From the NCBI RefSeq assembly GCF_000499845.2, contig NC_023757.2, positions 6,606,118 through 6,670,117 on the forward strand: a stretch of 64,000 nucleotides of DNA. Reading direction: 5' to 3'. Source of the stretch: Phaseolus vulgaris (Eukaryota; Streptophyta; Magnoliopsida; Fabales; Fabaceae). A program made the translations under genes and the position numbers. Numbering within the stretch: position 1 is the stretch's first letter; the number at the start of each line of letters is the position of its first letter. The notes under the pieces were generated by a model. That model had not been told where the DNA came from. It did not search any database and worked only from the letters and a program-made list of their open reading frames with translations. Shown here in pieces: positions 1-12,000 of this stretch.

Positions 1-1020
1 TAATCTTACTAAAGTGTTCTGTATGAAATACATTATTTTTCTCTAAAACAATTTTCACTTTGTAACATAACATTAATCTTAAAAATTGTGATGATTTTTT
101 TATTATCTTATAAGAAAATCATTAAATAACAATCAAAATTAGAAACTAAAATTAATTAAGTACTATAATGATTAAATTAGATATTATTTTATAGATTAAA
201 AAATTATTTATATATATAATTGTATCATCATCTTTCCGTAACCATCTATTTTTTAAAGACTCAATAAAAAAATAAATAAACATTTATTTTTATTTTCATT
301 TTTATGTTTCCTCCTCTTATCTTCTTTTCCCAATATGAACAAAACAGAACATAAACATTTAAATAAGGTTAATAAAACATTTATCTCAAAACTTAAAGAT
401 AAAAAACAAGAGGAGAATGGTTAAAGAAGATAGAACAATTAGATCAAAATCTGAAAAAAAAATTCAGGATAAGAGTACATATTTACAAAATAAAAATAAA
501 AATGAAAAATGTGTTTCCAAGAGAAAAAGATGTGAGAGTATAAGATAAAATTGAAAATTAAATGTGTACACTAAAAAAATATTTACAGAATATATACACT
601 AACATATCAAATAATTTAAATTATAATAAATAAAATAATTCATTATATATAGGATCCATTTTATTATTATTTAAAAATATGTGAGATTATAGATTTATGT
701 AATAATTATCTTAAAAATATGTATTACTATATTTTCTAATTATTTAATACAACATATTTTATACAAGAACCAAATTTTCTTTTATTACTTTCAATTTTTT
801 TTAAAACCATAGAAAGAAGTTAATTTGTGGTTATTACCTAAAATACGTCATCAAGCCTTCATTGTTACATCATTCATATTGGCATGACAAAATCAACGTT
901 TAATTTGAGGACTTAACCCTATATACTTTCAGTGTTAATGTTGCAATTATAAATCAGTCATGATATTATTGCTACACTCACCCATGACTCTTACTTTCCA
1001 CTGCTACCAACCCACTTACA
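1..1020. other. AT-rich intergenic DNA, no gene seen
   Basis: Very AT-rich sequence with stops in all frames. I see no coding signal, RNA gene or clear transposon ends here. Confidence 0.6.
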
Positions 1021-1023
1021 TAA

Positions 1024-1722
1024 CATAATATAATATAAATAAAAAATAATATAATATAATATAATATAATATAATATAATATAATATAATATAATATAAT
1101 ATAATATAATATAATATAATATAATATAATATAATATAATATAATATAATATAATATAATATAATATAATATAATATAATATAATATAATATAATATAAT
1201 ATAATATAATATAATATAATATAATATAATATAATATAATATAAATATAATATAATATAATATAATATAATATAATATAATATAATATAATATAATATAA
1301 TATAATATAATATAATATAAATAATATAATATAATATAATATAATATAATATAATATAATATAATATAATATAATATAATATAATATAATATAATATAAT
1401 ATAATATAATATAATATAATATAATATAATATAATATAATATAATATAATATAATATAATATAATATAATATAATATAATATAATATAAATATAATATAA
1501 TATAATATAATATAATATAATATAATATAATATAATATAATATAATATAATATAATATAATATAATATAATATAATATAATATAATATAATATAATATAA
1601 TATAATATAATATAATATAATATAATATAAAAAAAATAATATAAATATAATATAATATAATATAAATAAATATAATATAATATAATAAATAATATAATAT
1701 AATATAATATATATATATATAT
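1024..1722. repeat. ATAAT pentanucleotide satellite with (AT)n tail
   Basis: About 690 bases made almost entirely of the 5-base unit ATAAT in long uninterrupted runs. A few single-base insertions (for example near 1243, 1320 and 1488) shift the phase. The array ends in a more degenerate part (1630-1705) and a short AT dinucleotide run. The two long reading frames across it on the minus strand (all Y, I and L residues) arise only because this unit carries no stop in those frames; they are not genes. Confidence 0.95.
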
Positions 1723-2234
1723 GAGAGACACAAAATTGGTGAAAATTATACAGAAAGATATGAGAACTTAAATTATAATTATTTCACTATAAAAAATAAT
1801 TAAATAAAAAAATTTAGAAATTATTTTAAAGATTAAAAAAATTATTGATCTCTAAATTAGTTTTTATTTTTGATAAATAATTTTTAAATTAATATCTAAT
1901 TTAACTTAGTTTTTATTTTTAATAAATAATTTTTAAATTAATATCTAATTAGCTACTAATTTTTACTATCTAATTTAAAATATAAATAATTTATATTTAC
2001 TATCTAATTTAAAATATAAATAATTAATTGTTAAAATCTTAATAGTTAATTAAATATCAATATAAAAATTATTTATGAATAATAAAAAATAATTTATAAA
2101 TTAATTTTTTTAATCTTTAAAATAATATTTAATTTAATTAATATAATAACTAATTATTTTTAATATTTAAAGTTAGTTTTTATTTAATAATTCTTGTATA
2201 TGTTATTTGATAACCCACTTACAACCAATATAAA
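1723..2234. other. AT-rich intergenic DNA with short internal repeats
   Basis: No coding signal. It holds near-duplicate short phrases around 1855-1950 and 1965-2025 (a TTTTTATTTTTGATAAATAA type phrase occurs twice), consistent with old, slipped repeat DNA. Confidence 0.5.
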
Positions 2235-3025
2235 CACTACAAGAAAATCATGAAATAAAAATCAATTTTTAGATACCAAAATAATTAGTTGCAATCGTAA
2301 CTAAATTACACTACAAGAAAATCATGAAATAGAAACCAATTTTTAGATACCAAAATAATTAGTTACAATAGAAACTAAAATAGAGATCATTTTAGAAACT
2401 AACAAAAAAATTGGTTTCTAAATTAGTTTCTATTATTTTCTATTATTGTTAAATAGTTTCTAAATTTGTATCTAATTAGCAACTAAGGTTTTAGATACCA
2501 ATTATTTAGTTTCTAAATTTAGTCTCTAAAACCTTGGTTGTTAATTAGATACCAATTTAGAAACTATTTAACAATAATAGAAAATAATAGAAACTAATTT
2601 AGAAACCAATTTTTTTGTTAGTTTCTAAAATGATCTCTATTTTAGTTTCTATTGTAACTAATTATTTTGGTTTCTAAAATTAGTTTCTATTTCATGATTT
2701 TCTTGTAGTGTTAGAAATCATTTTAGAAACTAAATACAAAATTGGTTTCTAAATTAGTTTCCATTATTGTTAAATAGTTTTTAATTAATTGGTATCTAAT
2801 TAGCCACCAAGGTTTTAACTACCAATTATTTAGTTTCTAAATTTGGTCTCTAAAACCTTGATTGCTAATTAGATACAAATTTAGAAACTATTTAACAATA
2901 ATATAAACTAATTTAGAAACCAATTTTTTATTTAGTTTCTAAAATAGTCTCTATTTTAATTACTATTGCAACTAATTATGTTGGTATCTAAAAATTGATT
3001 TCTATTTCATGATTTTCTTGTAGTG
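2235..3025. mobile_element. CACTA-type fold-back MITE (outer copy, split by a nested copy)
   Basis: Starts CACTACAAGAAAATCATGAA and ends with the inverse (..TTCATGATTTTCTTGTAGTG). It is flanked by the direct repeat AAA (2232-2234 and 3026-3028), the 3-base target duplication expected of CACTA (CMC/En-Spm) transposons. The body is a long inverted repeat built from AATTGGTTTCTAAATTAGT-like phrases. It has no coding capacity, so it is non-autonomous. A second copy sits inside it at 2309-2710. Confidence 0.85.
2309..2710. mobile_element. CACTA-type fold-back MITE (inner, nested copy)
   Basis: A complete copy of the same MITE family inserted in the left arm of the copy at 2235-3025. It begins CACTACAAG, ends CTTGTAGTG and is flanked by TTA on both sides (2306-2308 and 2711-2713). 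Removing the insert and one TTA restores continuity of the outer element. Its two halves are close reverse complements, so a transcript would fold into a hairpin of about 190 bp. Confidence 0.88.
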
Positions 3026-3950
3026 AAACTTCATTTGCAATTTTTGCAATCGCAAAGTTGAACAGTAGTGTGAGTTATCATAATTTTCTAATGTTTGTAT
3101 TTAATTCTTATGAATGAAAAATTAACTAAAGATTAAAATTTATTCTTTTAAGTTTGTTAAAAAATTCAATTTTTTTGGATGTATACTTTCAACAAAAAAA
3201 TCCAATTATATATTTTTCATTGAATTATTAATTATTCTATTTTATTAAAGGAAAAGACATTAATTCTAGTAAGTTTGCATAAAAATTAAACATAAAATTA
3301 GACTTATTTAAGTATATTATTTTAAGTCCCAAAATTATTAGTTAAACTATATTTAGAAAAATTATTTAAATTAAAACTTTAAGAGATGAATGAGTTATAT
3401 TATATTCAATAAATTACATTCGTCTTTAATTCTTTCAAGAACATGGAACTGGTACCCTGGTACATTGCATTTAAATCCTTTTTAATTATTATAAACTTTA
3501 AAGAACATGGATATTATTTATAATTTGAAAAATACAAATAAAAATGAAATTGCAATTTATTATATTGTATATTAATTAATACAAAAAAAGTTTTAAAAAA
3601 ATGATTAACTATGGTAAAAAAATATTACTATATTCGATTCCATTGTTATATCAAAGAAACGAAAAGATTTTTATTTTTTTATATATATAATTAAGTGGTT
3701 TCAGTTCATGTCTTATGATCATAGCTCAAAATAAATGTGAAACCTATATATATAGTCAAAGTCAAAGTCATGTGTGGAAGAAAACTTATAAAACCACACA
3801 GTTTCAACTATTCATGTTTCAATTGCAGAATACTAAGTTACCAACCAACAAAAAACTAAAAAGTTGATTTGGCCATTTTGCACCACCATATGAAATTTGA
3901 GTCAAATCCATAATATTTCATCACTTACTCTTTTTTTTCTTTCTCCTCTC
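3026..3950. other. Intergenic DNA and upstream region of the phytocyanin gene
   Basis: AT-rich with no reading frame of note. The last 200-300 bases are the likely promoter of the downstream gene. Confidence 0.5.
3754..3770 (-). promoter_or_regulatory. Tandem W-box-like cores upstream of the phytocyanin gene
   Basis: The plus strand reads AGTCAAAGTCAAAGTCA, so the minus strand carries TTGACT twice 6 bases apart. A third AGTCAA lies at 3900-3905. TTGAC[CT] is the known core bound by WRKY factors. Use by this gene is inferred only from position, about 290 and 155 bases upstream of the ATG. Confidence 0.4.
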
Positions 3951-3953
3951 TCC

Positions 3954-3961
3954 CTATATAA
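3954..3961 (+). promoter_or_regulatory. TATA box of the phytocyanin gene
   Basis: CTATATAA lies about 100 bases upstream of the ATG at 4059, after a CT-rich tract (3930-3953). The implied transcription start is near 3985-3995, giving a 5' UTR of about 65-75 bases. Confidence 0.6.
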
Positions 3962-4058
3962 GAACCCTAAACTCCAACCATTCTCCCAACAATCATACTT
4001 TACACATTCACCACATTAATTCCTTTGTTTTGTTTAGCCACACTTGTGAGAGTATACC

Positions 4059-4674
4059 ATGGATCTGAAGTTTGCACATGGAGTGATGATAATAGTTATT
4101 ATGAGTGCTTCAATGTTTTCAGTGAGCATGGCAAACAAAGACTGGTCCTTTGGTTTCAACTACACTGATTGGTGGTCCAGGTTTGGGAATCATCCTCAAA
4201 ACAAAACACAGCAACAACCCAGAGAGATTCTTGTGGGTGGTTCTCAGCATTGGCACTTTGGCTACAACTACTCTGACTGGGCCATCAAGAATGCCCCATT
4301 TTACCTCAATGATACTCTTGGTCAGTTTCCTACTAAACTATTTCTAATATATCAAAATGCAAACTATCATTGAAGTATGGTATAACAAATGGATTTGTGA
4401 TGCAGTTTTCAAATATGATGCTCCAAATGCCACCACTTTCCCACACAGTGTGTACATGTTCAAGAGCTATGGGAGCTTCTTGAAGTGTGACATAAAAAAG
4501 GCTAAGATGTTGGCAAGTCCCATGCAAGGTGGAGGAGAGGGGTTCAAGTTTGTGTTGAAGAGGTGGCAGCCACATTTCTTTGCCTGTGGTGAGAGAAATG
4601 GTTTCCATTGCAAAAACGGCACCATGAACTTTGCTGTCATGCCAATGTTTCACCCCTTCTGGAAGTGGCCATGA
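4059..4674 (+). CDS. Phytocyanin (cupredoxin-fold) secreted protein, two exons
   Basis: Exon 1 is 4059-4320 and exon 2 is 4406-4674. The 85-base intron has GT..AG borders in phase 1 and joins L87 to V88, giving 176 residues. Residues 1-25 form a signal peptide (hydrophobic core MIIVIM, likely cut after SMA). The rest matches the phytocyanin pattern: DTLVFKYD (85-92), H101, C115 and C156 as the likely structural disulfide, GEGFKFVLK (131-139), C148, H155 and M161. H101, C148, H155 and M161 are the expected type-1 copper ligands. The loop C148..H155 has six residues between ligands where classical plantacyanin has four, and M161 is one residue further on than usual. The motif W-x-F-G-[FY]-N-Y-[ST]-D-W occurs twice (29-38 and 65-74). 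The C-terminus has no clear GPI signal. Phytocyanins are extracellular electron-transfer or cell-wall proteins. The exact role and copper binding here are inferred. Confidence 0.9.
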
Positions 4675-4792
4675 TAGAGCTGCATGCACCAACTATTGCA
4701 GCTTGTTGTTTTTGCTTTTCTTATTATATATTTTGTCTCAAGTTTTTTGGCAAATGAATTATCCTGTAATTTCGAATTGATTGTTTTTCAAA

Positions 4793-4798
4793 AATAAA
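4793..4798 (+). terminator. Poly(A) signal AATAAA of the phytocyanin gene
   Basis: AATAAA lies about 120 bases after the stop codon, downstream of a T-rich stretch, as expected for a plant 3' UTR. Confidence 0.5.
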
Positions 4799-4799
4799 G

Positions 4800-5690
4800 A
4801 TATTTATGGATACCATATCAATAATATGAGTGATTAAATTAGTTAAGTATAAGATAAGCTGTAATAATTATTTAGCTATTTGTCATCCACTAACACATCA
4901 TATATTATAAATATTCATATTTTTAAAGTTTATATTTTAATATCGGTGAATAATTTTGTTAAAAAAAATATAAATTATTTATCATTGTTGGAGTATAAAA
5001 AAAATCACTATAAATTAAAATATAATATTAAAAATTATAAAAATTGTTTAAGAAATAATTTTATATAATAAATATAATTGATTAGTTTTTTAATTAATAA
5101 AAATATAATATTATAATCAATTAAAAAGATTATTTACATATAAAATCTATTTTAAAATATTATTAATCAAATACTTCATTTAAAAAAAATATAAATTATC
5201 TAACTATAAAAAATATTAAAAATAAACTTGAATAAAAATAAATAATATTTAAATATTTAAAATTATAGTATTACGTGGACTGCTTCAGAAAAATCAAGAT
5301 AATATGATTAATTAGGATAATCGACCTGACTTTCTTTGAAAATCTTTGAACACATGAGAAATTGGAGAAAATCTATTTCAATACATTTCTTCACTCACAA
5401 ATCCAGGAATATTAGTGGATAATGTGTGTTTTTTTTTATTTTTTTTATAAATTTTAAACCTTAAATCTTAAAATAACTACCGAGAAAGAAACATAACATT
5501 CATAAGAAGTTAGCGAAACTCATGAAGATATGTTTTCTCCGTCTTCGTGATGAATTTCTTAGGCTGCTGCTGGAATGCTGGAATGCATTACATGATACCT
5601 AATATCCATTTCGTCTTTAATAATTTAAAACTTTTATTTATATCCGTAAATCAAATTACAAAATTCTAGATATACAAATCTGAAATTAAT
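4800..5690. other. AT-rich intergenic DNA
   Basis: No supportable gene. A 62-codon frame at 4880-5068 is made of K, N, I and Y codons from AT-rich DNA. Confidence 0.55.
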
Positions 5691-5724
5691 GTCATTTTTG
5701 GATTTCACCATTCGGAAGCTTACC

Positions 5725-5950
5725 TGAACAACATAATTGACATTCTGGATGTCAAGATCTGTAAACAAACATAAATGAGTTCCAAATCTCAATCATCAAC
5801 ACCATTTACAGCACACCATTTCGTATATGAAAATCCAGAATTCATAACTCACTTCTGGATATGACCATCCAGAAACTTAAATAAAATACAAAAATAACCT
5901 TTCGGATTTCAAAATCCAGAATGTATAAAACTCACTTCCAAATTTGTGCA
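5725..5950. repeat. Array of short inverted TTCTGGAT / ATCCAGAA motifs
   Basis: The 8-base motif TTCTGGAT and its complement ATCCAGAA (or one-base variants such as TTCGGAT) alternate at about 5742, 5829, 5851, 5868, 5902 and 5920 in otherwise AT-rich sequence. No coding frame crosses it. It resembles a subterminal repeat zone of a DNA transposon, but I find no clear termini. Confidence 0.45.
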
Positions 5951-6839
5951 TCCATAAGTAAAAATAAAATCAAGGGCAATGTTGGATTTTAAATTTTGCG
6001 TTGGATGCATGTCATAAATGATATGTTGCAGGAAGCAATTGCCCAAACAGTTTTGGACAGAACCCTTCTTTGCCATGGTTATGGCCCAAGCCCAAGCTCA
6101 ATATAATGGGATTAGGGTTCGGTTTGGTTGAATGAATAATTAATTTACTAATGGAAATTATTATCATTATATAGAACCCTTATGGAGTGTTTATGAGAAT
6201 CTGTGTAATTTATTTTTCATGGACATAATGATAAATTGAAAGTTATTTTAAATGATTTTAAAGATAATTTATATAAAATTCAACAACTTTACCACATATA
6301 ATAACTATTAACTATCCATGATTGAATGTTAATGAGGTGCCATCTCGTGAAGATCCACTCATTCTTCAAAATATTTTTGCCTTCTGTATTCTATTCCATT
6401 TTTATATTATTTTCTTGCCTTGACTCAATATATCAGAAGGCATATTTAGCTTTTTATAATGAGGGAAATTGTAAAGTAGGAAAGTATAGATATACTTAAT
6501 TTAAATTAAAGTTTTGTGAGATTAAATAACTTCCAATTTTTTAATTTTTATTTTATTTGTTGTGATACTCGTTTACATCTCTAACGTTGTTGGTTCATTG
6601 GTTCATTGTTAAATTTTTTAAGTAGCTGTTCTTTTGAGTTTGATTCTTCATCATGTAAACGGAGAAAAATTTGATATGAGAAACAAAATCTACTTTTATA
6701 AATTTTATTTAAAAATAAGTTAGTAAGTAACTCATGAGATAAATAAAATATTAATGAATGGAGGAATACTGATAAAGCAAATATTTAAAAAAAATAAAAT
6801 TACTGTGACAGTTATTGTAATAATTATTGTAATATATGT

Positions 6840-7269
6840 TATGTAGACACGAACACTGATACGATACCGATATGGACACGAAGATACATAAAATTTCTAA
6901 AATGTAGAATACGAGGACACATATCTATATATTATATAATTATGAATTATATAAATTGACAATAAAGATTTAAGTGCATAAGTATGTTCCAGATTATTTT
7001 TTTGGAGCAGAAAGATGTTTTTCATGACTGGTTCACACGAATTTGTTTCTTATTTTTATAATCATAATAACAATTTATACAATAAAGTTTGAATCTTTAG
7101 AAAATTAATGTATTTTTGTTTTTTAAAATTGTGTTAGAACTATATTAGAATTGTCAGAAATCTAACAAATACTTTTTGAATTGGACACTTAAGGGATACG
7201 TGTCCTACAAGTGTCATACGAGTGTCGGACACCAACACGCCATTTAAGAGGAGTGTCCGAGCTTCATAG
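6840..7269. mobile_element. Candidate MULE-like MITE with 9-bp target duplication
   Basis: The left end carries TATGTAGACACGAACACTG and the right end, read in reverse, CTATGAAGCTCGGACACT; the ends match only moderately. The flanks are AATATATGT (6831-6839) and AATATATGA (7270-7278), an 8/9 direct repeat; a 9-base duplication is the mark of Mutator-like elements. Both ends are rich in GACAC/GTGTC phrases and the middle is AT-rich without a gene. Confidence 0.5.
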
Positions 7270-7278
7270 AATATATGA

Positions 7279-8806
7279 CATAAAATAGATGGTAGAAATA
7301 TTTGTTATAGAAAATCACTTACTATGATGGTTCTTATGAGAACCATCGTAGGCAGTAATATTTTGTATGACTCTTCTAAAAATACCAATTATACAAAGTT
7401 TTGTCTAAACATATTATAACATATATTTTACACATTTTATGACATTTTGTATAGAATAATTATAGTAAGTCAACCGGTGAGTTTTTCAATTGAGATAGAA
7501 ATTCCATAGTTTTATATTGCCTAAATCTATACCACAATATAATCGTCATAAATTTTTTTTTACACTAGTGTTGAATAACATTTTTGAACCTATAAATATA
7601 CCAATAACCCTTAGGATGTATATTGTTGGTGATTATCCTGATCTGCATCTTTTATAAATTATTTTCCCAACCATCAAATATAAAAACTCATTTATTCCAA
7701 TAAATTTGGATCAACATAGCCATTATTATTACTATTATTATTTTTAATACTTTAACATTAAGTAAGAAAACAGAAAATAATACTTTAAAATCTAAAATAA
7801 TAATATAAATCCCTTCAAATTCTACATTAACTTAAAGAGGACATGGCACATGGTTTGCTTTGAATTGAACACAACTTCAAAAGTTAGTTGCTGGGATGTA
7901 TTGAATGCCATTTACCTGCGACTTAAAGAATTGGAACGTCTGTTATAATAGAGACCGTCTAAAACATAAAGCCATCATAAAAGAAGCCATGTATTTTCGT
8001 ATGTTATTCCTCGTGGTATGGACCTCACATTTTCATTCTCATTGAGTTGGTTTTGGTTGAAAACGTGAATTCCACTACCAAAATATTTATCAATATAAAA
8101 AAAATATATAAGAAACATATTTTTTTATTTAATTTAGTAAATATAATAACTAATTATTTTTTAAAAATTAATTTTTATTTAATAATTATTTTGTAATAAA
8201 AAAATATTTTTTAAAACCAATTTTATTGTACTGCAACTTTACTATAACTGTACATAAATCTGGAGATAGATTAGATAATGTCCCAAAATTTAGCAGAAAG
8301 ATGCATCCCACAACTCACATTTTCATATAGATCCTACAGGCCTGAGAACAAACTTAGATGATGGACATGATTTCTTAATGGGACAGTAACAAAAGTTAAA
8401 AGAGATTAATCTTTCTAACCAAAATGATATGTTTCCCAAAAAAATAGTAAAATCGTTACTTCCTATTAACAATATACCATTATACTACCTTAGATTAACA
8501 CCCGTGATTTATATTATCCAAAAAATCTTCTTGACCACCTTAATAAAACTGGCTATATATTGATTTTATGCATAAGGTTTGGTAAAAACACCAATCAAAA
8601 TATGTGTAACTTAGATTTTCCAAAAGTTTTTGTACAAATATCTTCCCCTACTAATCCATGTGTAGTTTCTTATATGTTGATTGTATTTCATCTTCTTACA
8701 AACCCAAACATCATCTCTTTCCCCATTTAGCACACATCCTAACTCTTGCATCAGTGTAGTCACCTCTGGTTTCTCTCATTCAAACTATTCTCGTTTCTTT
8801 CTTGCG
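7279..8806. other. Intergenic DNA, no gene seen
   Basis: No long frame, RNA gene or clear element termini. It holds short palindromic phrases (around 7336-7352, GATGGTTCTTATGAGAACCATC) and a somewhat less AT-rich stretch at 8640-8806 that could be gene-derived but has no open frame. Confidence 0.45.
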
Positions 8807-8811
8807 CTTAC

Positions 8812-9086
8812 TCTTGGAGAAATCAACAAGGTTCTGTAATATTTACAAAAGTAATAGAGTATGTTGAGTCTTTGGTGAAGAAGAGAATCGCAAGAGAAGA
8901 AAGCGAACATGGGAGATGAGAGAACTAAACAAAAATGTTATTAAGTAGTAATATCACATTGTGTATCAGAAAACCCTAAAAGTAATCTTAAATACAAGGG
9001 TGCAAACAGCAGAAACTAAAAGGAAAAACTGGAAAAGGGAAAAAGGCCCAGCAGAGGCCCAAAAAGCCCAAAGCCCAGTTTTGACA
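8812..9086 (-). repeat. 3' LTR of the copia element
   Basis: 275 bases. In element sense it begins TGTCAAAACTGGG and ends ..CCAAGA, so it has TG at the start but GA, not CA, at the end. Nearly identical to 13616-13890. Confidence 0.95.
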
Positions 9087-9095
9087 ACCCCCCTC
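9087..9095 (-). promoter_or_regulatory. Polypurine tract of the copia element
   Basis: Minus strand GAGGGGGGT immediately next to the 3' LTR, the usual priming site for plus-strand DNA synthesis. Confidence 0.85.
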
Positions 9096-9098
9096 AAG

Positions 9099-12000
9099 CT
9101 AGGAATAGATATCTTTCATTCCTAGCTTGGAAAACAGAATGTTGAATTGAGCAGTAGGTAGAGGCTTGGTGAAGAAGTCTGCAGCTTGCAATGAGGAAGG
9201 AATAGGGAGAAGTTTGAGAAGGCCTGTGTTGAGTTTCTCCCTGACAACATGACAGTCGATCTCTATGTGTTTGGTTCGTTCGTGGAAGACTTGATTGTGC
9301 GCAATCTGGATAGCAGCTTGGTTATCATAATAGAGAAGGGCTGGTTGCTGATGTTGAATGTGTAAATCATGCAGCAGGTATGTTATCCATTGAATCTCAC
9401 AAGTGGTTGCTGCAAGGGCACAGTATTCTGCCTCTGATGAACTCCTGGATATAGTTTGTTGCTTCTTGGACTTCCAAGATATAAGAGACTCCCCCAAATA
9501 TACAGAAAAACCAGTTATGGATTTGCGAGTTTCGGGGCATGTAGCCCAATTAGAATCACTATATGCCTTTAATTGAATGGAAGATTTATTGTGTAAGAAT
9601 ATACCTGTGCCCGGAGTTCTTTTAAGATAGCGAAGAATGCGCATTGCTGCCTGGTGATGCTCATTGGTTGGGTGTGAGACGAATTGGCTGAGGTGATTTA
9701 CTGAGAAGGAGATGTCTGGCCGGGTGTTGGTAAGATAAATGAGACGTCCTATCAGTCGTCTGTAAGCGTGGATTCTGCATCTCCAAGGGGTATGCCTTTT
9801 GTGGCTGAGAGTTTATTATTGTGGAGCATTGGTGTAGGAGCAGGAGCACATCCCAACATTCCAGCATCTTTAAGCAGATCCAGAATATACTTTCTTTGGC
9901 TTATGTGAATTCCAGTGGTATTACGAGCCACTTCAATACCAAGAAAATAAGTTAAATCACCAAGATTTTTAATATGAAAAAAATTGTGTAACAAACCAGT
10001 GATGGTAGAAATCTCCTTAGGATTAGTTCCAGTGAGAATGATGTCATCCACATAGACTAGCAGTGCCGTGGTGTGTTTGCCATCATGTTTAAGAAATAAA
10101 GAGTGGTCAGCAGTGGAAATTTTGTAATTATGTGAAAGTAGAAAGCTGGAGAGTTTAGCATACCATTGCCTACCTGCTTGTTTGAGCCCGTAAAGAGACT
10201 TCTTGAGGCGACAAACAAGATTGGGAGAAGGGGTTGGAAAACCTGGAGGTAATTGCATGTAAACTTCTTCATCTAGATCTCCATGTAGGAAGGCATTATT
10301 TACATCTAGTTGCATGAGTGCCCAATTTTGAGCTGCTGCTAGAGTTAGGAGAAGTCGTAGAGTGGTCAGCTTTGCTACAGGAGCAAAGGTATCTAAGAAG
10401 TCCAGTCCTTCAATTTGGTTGTACCCTTTTGCTACTAAGCGGGCTTTGTAGCGTTCAATAGAGCCATCTGCATGATGCTTGACTTTATAAACCCATTTAC
10501 ACCCAATTGTTGTTTTTCTAGAAGGAAGGCTGGTTAAGGACCATGTGTCATTATTTTGGAGTGCCTCCAGTTCATCCTTCATGGCTTGGATCCAAGATGG
10601 GTATAGGACAGCTTCTTCATAATTCTGAGGTTCCTCGGCAGAAGTAATTAACATTATTGTATTTTTGAAATGCTTGGATAAGGAATTGTAATTTAAAAAG
10701 GAATGAATGGAGTGTTTAGTACTTACAGTATTATTGTTGAGATTGGGTACATCAAAGTCTTGAAGGTAAGCAGGGGGCCTTCTGCTGCGGGTAGATCTTC
10801 TAGGGGAGACAGCCATAGTCTCACTTTGCTCAATATTAGTATCAATCTCAAGAGTATTATTAGAGGGACTATTAGTATCATTAATATTTTCAGTGTGCAT
10901 GTAAAAATCATCATGAGTCTGGGCATAGTTTTGAGGTATAGGTAAAGAAAAATTGTTTAAATCATCACTTTGAATGAGTTTTGAATGATAAGGAAAAGAA
11001 TTTTCATAAAAGATAACATTTCTTGACACATCTATTTTATGGTTATTAAGATTTAAAAACTGAAAACCCTTTGTATTTGACTTAAAACCAAGGAAAACAC
11101 CTGGAACAACACGGCTGTCCAGTTTTTCTCTATGAGCAAGGATAGTTGAAGAATAACACAAACATTCAAAAACACGAATGGAAGAGATGTCACATAGCTT
11201 TTTATATAGTTTTTCATAGGGAGTAACATTATTAAGCAGCGGAGTAGGCATACAATTAATGAGGAAAACAACATGTTGTACAGCAAAACACCAAAAAATA
11301 GCAGGAAGTTTAGACTGAAAAAGGAGAGCCCGTGTTACATTTAAAATGTGTTGGTGCTTTCTTTCAACAATGTCATTTTGCTCAGGTGTCTCAACACAAG
11401 TGGTTTGGTGGACAATCCCTTTAGAGGCAAAGTAATCATGCATAGAAAATTCAATACCATTATCGGTGCGAATGGTTTTGACTTTAATAGAAAACTGATT
11501 TTCAGCATATGCAACAAAACTAATAATACTAGCCCTGACTTCAGATTTGTTATGCATGGGAAAGAGCCAAGTATATCTAGTAAAATCATCAACTATGGTA
11601 AGAAAATATTTAAAACCAAGCATTGATACAACAGAACATGGGCCCCAGATATCAATATGCAGCAATTCAAAAGCATGAGCAGTTTGAGTATTACTAGGAA
11701 AGAAAGGAATTTTTCTTTGTTTTGCTTGATGACATGCATAACAAATATAATTCTTGTCAATGCGAATGTTAGGATAATAGTTTTGCAGAATTTTTAACCT
11801 TTCTTCTGAAGGATGTCCCAATCTGAGGTGCCAAATATTATTCTGTCTTGCAGTACAACTCAGAATGTTGCCATCAATCTTTTTGAGAACATATAAACCA
11901 TCAACAATATCAACTGTACCAATCTTGTCTTTGGTCATGGAGTTCTGTATCAAACACTCAGTAGGGGAAAAAATAAGTTCACATTTAAGAGATGCAGTCA

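Noticed and set aside
978..1733. Two long minus-strand frames of about 250 codons
   Set aside because: They translate the ATAAT satellite into a Y/I/L repeat; there is no codon or domain signal.
4333..4692. 119-codon minus-strand frame over exon 2 of the phytocyanin gene
   Set aside because: Antisense to a well-supported exon; no domain match.
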